From: a virus
Length of the DNA: 64,000 nucleotides
Reading direction: 5' to 3' (one strand)
Virus record (IMG/VR): IMGVR_UViG_3300046674_000362
Location: 1 to 64,000 of that record
In this document: positions 29,744 to 39,400 of the stretch, piece by piece
Position numbering within the stretch: the first letter of the stretch is position 1
How the letters are laid out: each line of letters opens with the position of its first letter
Made by a program: the position numbers and the translations under genes
The notes under the pieces: model-generated
What the model was told of the DNA's origin: nothing
Database searches by the model: none
The model's input: only the letters and a program-made list of their open reading frames with translations

Positions 29744-30181
29744 TCAGAAACGCCGGGGCATTTCTCCCGATATTTTCGACAGCCTCGGGGCGAGATACGG
29801 CTGGAATTCCTCGGGGCGGGTGACGATCCGCGCGCGCTCCAGCGCATACATCGCCTTCAGCAGCAATTCGCCGTTGGTGAAGTATTCATTTTGCGGCGCG
29901 TTGATCGCGCGGCTCGCCTCCTTGTCGATGACAGCCGAGGACACAACATAGGAAATGCAATACTCCACATCGCGCCCGACGTGCTTGTTTCGGCGGCTGG
30001 TATCGAGCCCGGCATAGCAGTTTTCCGCCTCCTGCACGAGCCCGGTGACGCCGGTTTTCCTGTACGTCGCGAGCGCAGCATCCATCGCCCGCTCGATGTT
30101 CCTGTTGCTGTCCCACGAGTCGGCCAGCGCGGGGAGGCTGGCCGCCAGCAGCGCGCCAGCCAAGATGAGCTTTTTGAACAT
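29744..30181 (-). CDS. Secreted protein with cleavable signal peptide (moron-like)
   Basis: 145 residues. Clear Sec signal: MFKKLILAGALLAASLPALA|DS. The mature part is helical with two Cys (NCYAGL, YCISYV) that could form a disulfide. Strong AGGAGG RBS and its own terminator directly downstream; it stands apart from flanking structural genes, as lysogenic-conversion genes or periplasmic morons do. A role in superinfection exclusion or lysis is possible but not shown. Confidence 0.65.
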   Translation of the reverse strand: MFKKLILAGALLAASLPALADSWDSNRNIERAMDAALATYRKTGVTGLVQEAENCYAGLDTSRRNKHVGRDVEYCISYVVSSAVIDKEASRAINAPQNEYFTNGELLLKAMYALERARIVTRPEEFQPYLAPRLSKISGEMPRRF

Positions 30182-30237
30182 GGTTCCTCCTGAATGGTTT
30201 GTTGCTAGTGTGACATAGTTATGTGCCAGCCTGCAAA

Positions 30238-32358
30238 TTACCCGCTGATGCCTCCGGTTGCGATCTGCGCCAGCCTGCGGTCGCGCACGTCCTGATTCGC
30301 CATCTGGTCGTTCGCCAGCGTCACGACCGTAGGGCCATCGCTGTTCAGCTTTACCGGGACTTCCGCGCGGGGCGCAGCCGACGGCACCGGCGGGGCGCTG
30401 ACCGCCGCCGCTGGGATACTGGCCGGGGGAGGCAGGCGCGATAGGCCGGGGGCGGTCGTCGTCACGCTTGGAACGCTTGCGCCTGGGGCGGCCGTCGCTA
30501 TCGGCACCGGCCCGCTCGCGGCCGGGGTGGCGGCTGTCTGCGACGACTTGCCGATGATCGGGCTGGCGCGAGCTTCCAGCGCCGCGCTGTTCTTGTCCAT
30601 GTACTCCTTGGCCGTCTTGGAGCCCGCACCGTAGTTCTTCGCTACCGCGCCCTGCGTCGCTTCGGAGAGCTGGCTGATCGTCTTGCCGCTCGCAGCGCCC
30701 GCAATCAGCTCCTTGGCCGCATCCGGCCCCAGTTGGTGCATCATGTACAGGTTTTCGGCCGTCGCGGGCAATCGGGCTTTCCGCAGGATGTCCGCGTTCT
30801 GCTTTGCCAGGGCGATGCCGCCAGCGATGTTCTGGTCCTCGTTGAAGCGATCCCGCACGCCGATGCCGGACGCGGTTTTCCCGGTGAGCTGCATGACGCC
30901 GATAGCGCCAGTTGAAGAAACGGCGTTCGGATTGCCACCCGACTCCATCGCCGCGAACTTCAGCATCGTTTCCGGGTTCTCCCCGGCCGCCTTTGCCTGG
31001 GCGATGATCTTGTCCCGCACGCGATCAGACATGCCGCCCCTCGGGTTGGCGCTGGTGTCTGCGCCGCTGGCCTTGAGCTGGCGGATTCGCTCTGCCTCGG
31101 CATCGGTATAGCGCCCATTCTCGGCCAGGGATTCGCCGCCCTTGATGCCGCTGAAGTTGGCCTTGTGCCGGTAGCCGGGCATGATTTTTTCGAGCCAAGA
31201 GCCGCCCTTTGTCTGGATCGCATCGGATGCGCCACCGATGCCGCCCTTGATGTCCACGCCGGTTGCGCTCTTGATCGCATCGTTCGCCGCGTTCCCCATG
31301 TTGCCGACGATGTTGAGCTTTTCCTTCAGGAAGTTCGCAATCGGCTCCCACAGGCCCATGAACTTTTGGAGAACGTTGTCCCATGCCTTGCCGATCCGGT
31401 CGCTCAGCGCCATCCATCCGGCCGTGAGCGCACCGATAATCGCGATCCCGACTGGGCTGAAAATCAGCTTGATCGCCTGCATGATGATCCCGTCGCCGTC
31501 GCCGCCACTGCCGCCGCCGTTGCCTTTGATCGCGCGTACCTCGGCCTGACTAAATTCGCGGTCCTCCTTGCGCATCAGGCGCAGTTGCACGAGCATGCGG
31601 CGATACCACGGTACGGCCGAATCGCGCTCCTTCTGGCCTCCGCTGAAGCCCCGGCCGATCACTGCCTTGCCGACCGCACCAATGCCCTTCAACGGGCCTG
31701 CAACCATGTTGCGCAGCTCGTTCGCCGCCTCAATCGCCGGGTCGATCTTTTCCAGCTCGCCGCTACTGCTCATGCCGCCCTTGATGACATCCTTCAGCCG
31801 CGAAAGCATGCCATCCTTGTCGCCCTTCGTGCTGCCGCCGCCATCGCGGCCTTCGCCATTGCCGCCGCCCGAGCCGAAGCGCCCGCGCGCATCACGCGGC
31901 TGGGCGCTGGCAGCGCTTGGCTCATTGCCCTGGTTGCGCTGGGATTCTTCCGCCCGGCGCGCGCTGGCGGCCTGCTGCGCCTGCTGGCGCGTAAGCTGGT
32001 TCACGGCTCGCTCGACCGTCGCCCCGGCCTCGGCCTGGGGGATGCTTGCCACGAATCGGCCGGTCTGCGGATCGCGCTGGCGCGTGCTGGCGCTTCCTGC
32101 GGCCAGGGGCGGGCTCGATGGGTCGCCACGCTGTCCGCTTGCCGCCGCTCGGGCGCTGCCGCCGCTGCCGCCGCTCGGGCGCTGGCGGCTGCTGGCGCTG
32201 GTCGTGCGCGCCCGCTGGAGCACGCTGGAGCGCGCACGCCCGCTCAGCAATCGAATCAGCGTGCTCGTGTCGCGCTTGATGCCCTTCAGGAGCGGCGTCG
32301 CCGCGTCGGCGCTCAGCCTGCGATCCGCGATGAGAAAGCCATTGTTGTCTGAATCCAC
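30238..32358 (-). CDS. Tail tape measure protein with lytic transglycosylase domain
   Basis: 706 residues from a GTG start. The N-terminal ~170 are Ser/Arg/Gln/Gly-rich; hydrophobic segment AIKLIFSPVGIAIIGALTAGWM near 295; a helical middle; an SLT-type transglycosylase domain (about 450-560) with catalytic-Glu motif KFAAMESGGNPNAVSSTGAIGVMQLTG; Ala/Pro-rich tail. It sets tail length and cuts peptidoglycan during DNA entry. It lies between portal-side tail genes and the hub unit. Confidence 0.75.
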   Translation of the reverse strand: MDSDNNGFLIADRRLSADAATPLLKGIKRDTSTLIRLLSGRARSSVLQRARTTSASSRQRPSGGSGGSARAAASGQRGDPSSPPLAAGSASTRQRDPQTGRFVASIPQAEAGATVERAVNQLTRQQAQQAASARRAEESQRNQGNEPSAASAQPRDARGRFGSGGGNGEGRDGGGSTKGDKDGMLSRLKDVIKGGMSSSGELEKIDPAIEAANELRNMVAGPLKGIGAVGKAVIGRGFSGGQKERDSAVPWYRRMLVQLRLMRKEDREFSQAEVRAIKGNGGGSGGDGDGIIMQAIKLIFSPVGIAIIGALTAGWMALSDRIGKAWDNVLQKFMGLWEPIANFLKEKLNIVGNMGNAANDAIKSATGVDIKGGIGGASDAIQTKGGSWLEKIMPGYRHKANFSGIKGGESLAENGRYTDAEAERIRQLKASGADTSANPRGGMSDRVRDKIIAQAKAAGENPETMLKFAAMESGGNPNAVSSTGAIGVMQLTGKTASGIGVRDRFNEDQNIAGGIALAKQNADILRKARLPATAENLYMMHQLGPDAAKELIAGAASGKTISQLSEATQGAVAKNYGAGSKTAKEYMDKNSAALEARASPIIGKSSQTAATPAASGPVPIATAAPGASVPSVTTTAPGLSRLPPPASIPAAAVSAPPVPSAAPRAEVPVKLNSDGPTVVTLANDQMANQDVRDRRLAQIATGGISG

Positions 32359-32373
32359 TTGTTGCCGCTCCTG

Positions 32374-33147
32374 TTACATGAAGGTGTCGAACTGGGTAAA
32401 TACTAGTTGGAGCTGCTGGAGCGTGTCATCGCTGCGCGACAGCTCAATATCAATCGAGGATGGGCGCACCACGAAGGTTTCCTTGTAGCTGCCGAACAGC
32501 GAGCCGCCGATTTCGTCAATGGCCGACTGGGTGACGCGCATGGTGATGAGGTAATCGACCGGCAGGCCAATGGTCCCGTCCTGATGCTCGATCTTGGAAC
32601 ACTTGGCATCGAACCACTTCCTGATCGTGCCCTTCGTATCGTCGTAGGTCGTGATGCGCAGCTCGACCCGCTCGGACCCGGTTACGATGTCAAACTGCGC
32701 CATCCCGACGGCCTTGGCCTCACTGGTGATCGTCCACGGCCCGTAGGCCACGTCGGTGGCGAACAGGTTGAAGGCATGGCTGATGTCCTTGGAGCCACTC
32801 GGGGGCTTCCAGTCCTCGATTTCGAGGAACCACAGATTTTTCTTGGAATACTGCGTCGCCTGGACTTCGGCTGCGATCCGGCGCGCTTCGTCCAGCGTGA
32901 TCCCGCCCAGCAGCGGGTTTTTCTTCAGCGCCTTGGCGATCTTGCCGGTGACAAACCCGGTGAGGCCATCGGCCACCGCACCCGCGAGGTCGCCGCGCAG
33001 GGCGCGCGAGGCGGCCCCTTGCAGGCTTTTCGGCACGAACTTGCCGATCACGGAATTTCCGAGCGACTGGCCGATAGCGCCCAGCGAGGGAATCCGGCTC
33101 GATACGTTGGCCGTTATCTGACTTGCGATGGAGTCGAACAGGCTCAT
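32374..33147 (-). CDS. Tail/baseplate structural protein
   Basis: 257 residues. N-terminal Gly/Ala helical region (LGNSVIGKFVPKSLQGAASRALRGDLA), then a beta-rich domain (NLWFLEIEDWKPPSG, FNLFATDVAYGPWTITSE, YLITMRVTQSAIDEIGGSLFGSY) of the tube-fold type found in T4 gp19/48/54 relatives. It starts within the portal stop (ATGA). Precise role unknown. Confidence 0.5.
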   Translation of the reverse strand: MSLFDSIASQITANVSSRIPSLGAIGQSLGNSVIGKFVPKSLQGAASRALRGDLAGAVADGLTGFVTGKIAKALKKNPLLGGITLDEARRIAAEVQATQYSKKNLWFLEIEDWKPPSGSKDISHAFNLFATDVAYGPWTITSEAKAVGMAQFDIVTGSERVELRITTYDDTKGTIRKWFDAKCSKIEHQDGTIGLPVDYLITMRVTQSAIDEIGGSLFGSYKETFVVRPSSIDIELSRSDDTLQQLQLVFTQFDTFM

Positions 33148-34724
33148 CCTTCAGCGCCTCCACCGGCACCGCCGAATCCACCGCCACCGCCACCGAATCC
33201 GCCGCCGCTGCCGTCATCTTCGGCCGGGGGCTTCGCCATGCCCTTGACGATCAGATCGGCCTGATCCTCGTCCAGCAGCATGATCTTGGTCAGCACCTCC
33301 TTCAGCGCCGCATCATCCAGCCTCAAGTCGCGCAACTGGGCAAGTGTCTGCGCCATGATCGCGCCGGTATTCATTGCCTCGGACTTGGTTTTCTGGCGCT
33401 CAGTTTCGAGCGCGCTGATGGTGCCGTAGAAGTTGACTACCCAGGGGCGCTCATCGGCCGTGAACACATAGCCGTATTTGCTGTACGTGTGGATGTCGAT
33501 GACATGGTTGAAGAACTCCGTCATGCCCACGCGCAGCAGGCGCGAGCGCTCTGCGGCCTGCGCCGAGGTGCGGAAGAACCCGCCGTCACCCAAACCTCCC
33601 GACAGCAGCTCGGCAAAGCCCAGCATGGACAGGTCGATCCCCAGCGCAGCGGCCAGCATCTTCGCGTGAAACAGCACGTCCTCGATACTGATGCTGCCAC
33701 TCGTGCCGCGCCCACCGCCGCCCGTCAGCGTGCCATTCAGGGCGGTGAGCTGCTTGTCGCCGTAGACCGGCATCAGGTTGTAGACGCGGGACAGGACCGG
33801 CCTGCCCGATGCGATAGCTTCCTCGGCGCGCTTTTTCGATGCGGTCAGGATCGACTTCAGGTTCGTCATGTAGGACTTGCGCTGCTCCTTCGTCATGCTG
33901 TCCATGTTCACGGTCAGCATGGACTCGTCAATCGAGTCGAGCACCCGCTGGCCGACAAGACCGGCGAGGGCCGCCGACAGCGCATCGTATGGACCTTCGG
34001 CGCTGTCGAGGAACGAGCCGCCGATCAGCGACGGCAGCAGCGGCAATTCGTTGATGTCGTCCTCCTTGAGCGCCAGCCGGATCGACTTCTCGACGGCGCG
34101 CACCTGGGGGATGTAGACCATGCGCGGCATCTTCATGCGCGCCATCTGGTCGAGGCCCAGGCGCTCGGTGAACTTCGGGCCAGATGCGACGACAAAGCCC
34201 ACCGTCGTGTTACCCCGTTCGTAGGATGTCACCATCGCCGGATGCACGATTTCGTCCACGTAGACATCGACCACGCCGCGTTTGCCGTCGGTGTACACGC
34301 GGCCGTAGGCGTCGCCATAGGCTGCGCCGTGGAAGCCGACTGTATAGGCGATGCGGTTCAGGAGCGGGGCCAGATCGGCGCGGATTTCATCGACAATCTT
34401 CTGTTTGGCCTTGTCATCCTTGAAAGCGGCCGCAGCCTCCAGAAACACCACGTCACCGGATGTCTCATGCCCTCCCAGGGCGGCCGTGACGTGCAGGCGC
34501 AGGGCCGTGGAAATGATGGGATCGCCCACCATTTCAATCCACTTCTGGTAAATCTGCTGGCGGTTCCGCGCAAGCCGCTTCGTACTGCCCAGCAGCATCG
34601 AAACGGACAGGCCATCGGTCATTGCATCCGATTCCTCGGCCTGCCCGATCTGGTGGCTGGCGACGTGCTTGCGGCCGAAAAGGCTGGCGATAAACCCTTT
34701 GACGCGGCTATCTGATTGGGGCAT
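33144..34724 (-). CDS. Portal protein
   Basis: 526 residues. Portal-like order: an N-terminal region with KWIEMVGDPIISTALRLHVTAALG, LNRIAYTVGFHGAAYGDAYGRVY, a helical stem, FHAKMLAAALGIDLSMLGFAELLSGGLGDGGFF (typical of myovirus portals), and a Gly-rich tail (SGGGFGGGGGGFGG). It is the dodecameric DNA gate at one capsid vertex. It heads a late unit after a terminator and late promoter. Confidence 0.72.
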   Translation of the reverse strand: MPQSDSRVKGFIASLFGRKHVASHQIGQAEESDAMTDGLSVSMLLGSTKRLARNRQQIYQKWIEMVGDPIISTALRLHVTAALGGHETSGDVVFLEAAAAFKDDKAKQKIVDEIRADLAPLLNRIAYTVGFHGAAYGDAYGRVYTDGKRGVVDVYVDEIVHPAMVTSYERGNTTVGFVVASGPKFTERLGLDQMARMKMPRMVYIPQVRAVEKSIRLALKEDDINELPLLPSLIGGSFLDSAEGPYDALSAALAGLVGQRVLDSIDESMLTVNMDSMTKEQRKSYMTNLKSILTASKKRAEEAIASGRPVLSRVYNLMPVYGDKQLTALNGTLTGGGGRGTSGSISIEDVLFHAKMLAAALGIDLSMLGFAELLSGGLGDGGFFRTSAQAAERSRLLRVGMTEFFNHVIDIHTYSKYGYVFTADERPWVVNFYGTISALETERQKTKSEAMNTGAIMAQTLAQLRDLRLDDAALKEVLTKIMLLDEDQADLIVKGMAKPPAEDDGSGGGFGGGGGGFGGAGGGAEG

Positions 34725-34753
34725 GGCTGCTCATGGTAATGAATCCAACAGCC

Positions 34754-34795
34754 ATTGTTGCGCCTGCCGAGGGGAGGCCCGGCGCTGATTTTCCT
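34754..34795 (-). promoter_or_regulatory. Late promoter (AGGAAAA class) for the portal unit
   Basis: AGGAAAA at 34795-34789, GCGCCGGGCC, then AACAAT at 34759-34754, following the terminator at 34802-34824. Confidence 0.6.
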
Positions 34796-34801
34796 GCAAT
34801 G

Positions 34802-34824
34802 AAAAAAGCCCGCTCGGGGCGGGC
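34802..34824 (-). terminator. Terminator before the portal unit
   Basis: Minus strand: GCCCGC (34824-34819), 5-nt loop, GCGGGC (34813-34808), then six Ts. Confidence 0.88.
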
Positions 34825-34847
34825 TTCTGGCGGGCTGGTGCTGGGGA

Positions 34848-35204
34848 TCAGGGCATCCACTCGCCCGCTTCGTTGCGCATCGGGAGGTCGCGGCCGCGCT
34901 CCATCGACGCGGTATCCTCTTGGGTCCAGTGCCCACTGTCGAACGCATCGCGGTCGGATTCCGTGCTGTCCCAGCGGTGAGGCTGGCCGTCGTAGTGCCA
35001 TTCCGCGCCCAGGGACTCGCCCGAGCAAGTGCGGGGCTTACCATCCGGGTCCGTATAGTGGACGCAGCCGCCAAAATCCGGCTCCGGGGTTTCCAGCTCG
35101 GTCACGGTGGCCGCGAACGGCCCGCCGAGGCCCAGCACGGTGATGGTGCTGCCTACGCCGATCACCTCGCCGCTGTCGGTGAGGATCAGTTCAAACTTGC
35201 TCAT
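34848..35204 (-). CDS. Hypothetical small acidic protein
   Basis: 118 residues, acidic, with an N-terminal beta-rich region (FELILTDSGEVIGVGSTITVLGLGGPFAATVTEL) followed by loops rich in D, E and W (GAEWHYDGQPHRWDSTESDRDAFDSGHW). No known motif. It is the second gene of the unit driven by the GTGAGCGC-type promoter, and the terminator follows. Confidence 0.55.
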   Translation of the reverse strand: MSKFELILTDSGEVIGVGSTITVLGLGGPFAATVTELETPEPDFGGCVHYTDPDGKPRTCSGESLGAEWHYDGQPHRWDSTESDRDAFDSGHWTQEDTASMERGRDLPMRNEAGEWMP

Positions 35205-35234
35205 GGTGAGTACCTTTCGTGTTGGTCGTTCGGG

Positions 35235-35828
35235 TCAGAATGGGATGTCGTCTGGAATTGCAGCAATGCGGGCACGCTCGGCGTCGCTCATCGGCGGCAG
35301 CGGCTTATACAGCTCCGGGCGCAGGGCGCGCATCCGTGCGCCGATCAACTCAGCCTCGGCCAGCAGCTTGCCCTTCTCATCATCCGAGCGCTGAGCCCAG
35401 CAGGATGGATGCTGCCCCGGCCCGGCGTCGCCGAACATGGCGCACTCGGAACGGTATTGTGTCATGCGCTCGGCGGCGCTTTCGTCAATCTCGTTGATGA
35501 TTTCGCCGATTTCGTTGTGCCGCGCTTCGAGGGCGTCATAGTCGTCCGACAGCAGCAGATCAGGGACGGCCGCCACCGGCTCGGCCTCGGGCTCGCAGTT
35601 GCGCAGGAACACCACGACGGTGCCGTAGTCGGACACGGCGCGGACGCTCTTGACCGCGCGCACGGTCGGCAGCTCGTCGGCCGGGGTGTCATGGAACTGC
35701 TCGCGGATCGCGGTTTCCAGGGAGTGCCCAGCCATTTCGGCGAAGCGGGCCATTGCCTTGTCGATGCTCTTGTAGCTGCGGCGGTCGCTGCCGTCAACGT
35801 CGCGGGTGTGTACGGTGTAGTTGCTCAT
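35235..35828 (-). CDS. Hypothetical protein of the GTGAGCGC regulon
   Basis: About 197 residues from ATG 35828. N-terminus SNYTVHTRDVDGSDRRSYKSIDKAMARFAEM, then a helical C-terminal half (YDALEARHNEIGEIINEIDESAAERMTQYRSE..LLAEAELIGARMRAL). Not recognised. It has its own strong sigma70-like promoter shared with two plus-strand genes, so it is probably early or host-takeover class rather than structural. Confidence 0.55.
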   Translation of the reverse strand: MSNYTVHTRDVDGSDRRSYKSIDKAMARFAEMAGHSLETAIREQFHDTPADELPTVRAVKSVRAVSDYGTVVVFLRNCEPEAEPVAAVPDLLLSDDYDALEARHNEIGEIINEIDESAAERMTQYRSECAMFGDAGPGQHPSCWAQRSDDEKGKLLAEAELIGARMRALRPELYKPLPPMSDAERARIAAIPDDIPF

Positions 35829-35878
35829 GGTCTGGTCCTCTCCGGTCGCTGCGCCGTGGCGCTGTCTCAATGAATCGA

Positions 35879-35908
35879 ATTGTACGCGCTCACAATTTGA
35901 ATCGTCAA
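35879..35908 (-). promoter_or_regulatory. Sigma70-type promoter with GTGAGCGC element (copy 1)
   Basis: Minus strand: TTGACG (35908-35903), an 18-nt spacer ending ATTGTGAGCGCG, and TACAAT (35884-35879), then GATTCAT. The same arrangement occurs at 51319 and 52339 on the plus strand. Confidence 0.75.
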
Positions 35909-35933
35909 GCGGTTCTTTTTTGTGACGCAAACG

Positions 35934-35955
35934 AAAAAGCCCGGACGTGCCGGGC
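35934..35955 (-). terminator. Terminator after the 36-kb small gene
   Basis: Minus strand: GCCCGG (35955-35950), 5-nt loop, CCGGGC (35944-35939), TTTTT. It insulates the promoter at 35879-35908. Confidence 0.85.
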
Positions 35956-35978
35956 TTCGATGGGAGGGGAGGGAGGCG

Positions 35979-36386
35979 TCAGGCGCGCGCGGCCTGATCC
36001 GGGTCGTACAGCACCAGCGTGCCCGCAGGCAGCTCGTATTCAGAGGTCAGCACGCCCACGCCGCCAATGTTGTCGTCGCCGAACTCCCAGGCGGCCAGCA
36101 AAGTGAGTTCCGGGCTCACCGCGCCGTCCTCGCCCTTGATGGCGTATTCGTCCGCCCAGGTCGGCTCATCATAGGTGCCGACGGCCAGCCCGCCCGCGCG
36201 CAGGATACGCTTCATGGCCCACCAGTACGGGCCGTAGCGCAGGTACGCCGTCAGGCTTTTCCCGAGCACCTTGCGGGTTTGCTCGATGAAGATGGGCAGC
36301 AGCGGCTTGCCGCCGACTTGCTTGGACAGGTCGGCCAGCTTTCCGCGCAGGTAGTTCGGGTCGATCTTGTAGTCTGGTTCGCTCAT
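35979..36386 (-). CDS. Hypothetical late protein downstream of the DarB-like gene
   Basis: 135 residues (YKIDPNYLRGKLADLSKQVGG, AYLRYGPYWWAMKRILRAGGLAVG, EYELPAGTLVLYDPDQAARA). Unrecognised. It follows the 6.8-kb methylase-helicase gene after 46 bp and ends in a terminator, so the two probably share a transcript. Confidence 0.55.
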   Translation of the reverse strand: MSEPDYKIDPNYLRGKLADLSKQVGGKPLLPIFIEQTRKVLGKSLTAYLRYGPYWWAMKRILRAGGLAVGTYDEPTWADEYAIKGEDGAVSPELTLLAAWEFGDDNIGGVGVLTSEYELPAGTLVLYDPDQAARA

Positions 36387-36432
36387 ATCGTTCTATCGTT
36401 GGTGCCGCCCCGGAGTGGGGCGGCAGGTTATG

Positions 36433-39400
36433 TTACACGAGGTAGTCTTTGATGTTCAGCCCCAGGTGCGCAAACAGCGATGCCACCGAAGCCACGTCCT
36501 TGCCATCGCTGAACTTCTCGCCGTCCTTGATGGTCAGGCGGAATGCCTTGCTCACGTTGTCGAACGTGCGGCCTTGCAATCCGGCTGCGCCTGCGGTGGC
36601 GATCTTTTCATGGGTCGGCGAACCGCGAGTCGTTTTAAGCAGAATGTATTCGTTGGCCTTGTAGAAGTAGCTCGCGGAATAGCGGTCTGCCGTTTTCATG
36701 TCGTCCAGGGTGCCCAGCTCGGCCGAGTTGACGCCCGGCACGCGGCGCAGCGCCTTGAGCATCCCGTCGAGGTCCACGCCTGCGGCATCAAGCGACTGCT
36801 TGGCGTTGTAGCCCTTGGCGTAGCTCCGCAGGCTCGACCAGATCGCGCCCACGTATTCCTGGGTGAGCTTTGCCGCCGTCGCCCAGTCCTTGACGTACAT
36901 GCGCGCCGAGGCCGGGAGTTCTTGGCTGCTGCGGGCATTGTCCGCGCCCGCCACCAGCTCGACATACTCGCCGGTTTCCTTGAACAGCAGCTCGGCGAGC
37001 GCGCGGCCGTTCTTCTCGTAGAAAGCAAAGTCCGGTGAATAGCTGGGCGCGGCCATGATTTCGCTCGCCAGCGTCCCATCCTGCACGGCCTTGGAAATCG
37101 CAGCATACGCTGGGGAGGTGATGACGTACTTGCTCGACTCAGGGAACAGATGCCAGCGCTCCACACCATCATCAATCTTGTTGCGGGTCTTGGTGTAGGT
37201 GGAGTACAGGTAGCCCAGTGCGTCCTCCAGCGAGTCGATTTCCGCGACTTGCTGCTCGGTGCGGAACCAGTTCAGCGCCCAGGTGTCCAGCTCGTCCGGC
37301 GACTTCACGCTTGCCACGCCGCCCGGCAGCGCCAGCTTGAACGCCTCGTCAATGTCCAGCGCGGCGAGCGCCTTGCCGATGGTCAGGCCCGGCGTGATGG
37401 CGTCCAGATCGGCCTTCGTGACACGCAGCTTGTGCGCCACGACGTACACGGCCAGCTCCTTGAACTTGGCTTCGGGCGTCGCATAGCCGCCGTCACCGAC
37501 GTTGCGCAGGTCGGTCAGGATGATCTGGCGATAGCCCTTGCCGTAGGACTGGATCAACGGCGCTTGCTCGGCCCTGATCTTGTCCGTCAGCTCGCCGCCC
37601 TTGGCATCCTGATCCAGCACGAACGGGAAGTAGGGCGCTTTGAAGCGGAAGCTGTCTGCGGTCATGGCGGCCGACGGAATCGGAACGTCCAGCGCCTCGC
37701 GCACGTCGGCCACCAGGGACGAATACAGCGACAGGTCGCTGGCCGTGAACGCGCCAACGGTTGCGATGGTCGCCTTGTCAGCCGCGACGGCGCGCGCTAC
37801 CGTGGCCGCCCATTCCTCGGAGCCGCGTGCGATGAAGGTTGCGCCAGTCATGCGCAGCAGCTCGGTATCGGTCAGGTCGGCCGGGTTGAAGCCCACCAGA
37901 CTGGTGCCGCGTCCGCGCGTCGGCTTGCGCACGACCAGCAGCTTGTTTTCAAAGTCCACGAAGCTGCCCACCACGGCCAGCGAGCCGGTCACGATTTCCG
38001 CCTCGCCCGCGTTGAAGGCGTCCAGATCGTCCTTGCTGTAGCCGTCGCCCGCGCGCATGTTGAAGCTCACGGCCGCCTCGTCCCTCATGCGGGTGGCGAT
38101 GCCCAGGTCTTTCTGCCAGTTCGCATAGGCTGCCGTTTCCTTCATGGCGTCGGTAAGCCCGCCGAATTCGGACGGCGCAACCGGCGTGCCGCGCGAATCG
38201 AGAGACAGGCCGCCCAGCAGCGAGAGCTGGTCCTTACGCTTGGATTCCAGTTCGGTGATCTGCCGGGACAGGCGAGCGGCCAGAATCGGGCCTTCGGTTT
38301 CGGACAGGCGCTCTTGCAACTTGTCGATGGCGCTGCGGGTCTGGTTCGCAGCCGCGAGCTTGGCCTTGACCCATTCCACGAAGCCGGTCAGCGGGCGATG
38401 CGCCGAGCCCTCGCCGTACTTGGCGAGCCACTTGGTCTGCGCGTCGATGATGCGCAGGCTTTGGAGCTGGGCCACGCGCACGGCCGCGCGCTTCTGGCGC
38501 TTCTGGCGCTGCTCAATTTCCTCGCTGATGCGGTTCATCGCGCCAGCGTCGCCGACGGCGTTCGCCAGCAGCTCGTAGTCCTCCTTACTCATATCGCCCT
38601 CAATCTTGATCGAGGTCGAATCGCCATTCATCAGCGAGCCGATCCAATCGGCCTTGATGCCCACGAGCTTGCGCTTGTAGCCGTCGAACGTGCCGTCGGC
38701 GTCGTAGTGGTACACGCTCACTTTCGATACCGGGTTGCCCTGACGGACGCCGCGACCGTTGCGCTGATGGATCGAGTCAGGCGTCCAGCCGATAGTCATG
38801 TGGTGGATCGCTTGGCAGCCTTTTTGCAGGTTGATGCCCACCTCGGCCTTTTTGTTCGCAATAACGACGGTGTATTTATTGTCCTCGCCATCGGCGTTGA
38901 AACCGTCCTGCACGTCCTGCATACCGGCCGTGTCCACGGAAACCGCGTTGACGATCTTGATTTTCGATGCCGGGACGCCCACCGCCTGCGTCAGCGCCAG
39001 CTTGATCTTGTGGTGCAAGCTCAGCTCATCGCAGAAAATGATCTGCTTGGCCTGCCCCATCCAGCGCGGCGTCGCGGCTTCGTTGCGGAAGTTCTCGATC
39101 ATCGCGGCCAGCTTCGGGCTGATGCTTACCGACGGCTCGATGTCTTGCGCCGCCAGCAGCTTCAGCAGCACGTCCTGCGTCTCGAAGTCGGTAGACAGCA
39201 GCTCAACAGCCCGGCCATCGGCGGCCGCGCGGGTGCGCACGGTGATGAGGAACTTGGTGACGGACTCGCCGGTTTCCACGTCCTTGACCACGCGGGTTTT
39301 GATGTCGGCCGGGTCAGCGTTCGGGTCGCTGTAGTCGCGTTCTTCGACAACGTTTTTCTTGTTGAATGCCGCGATGGCCTTGGCCGCACCTTCAGCCTGG

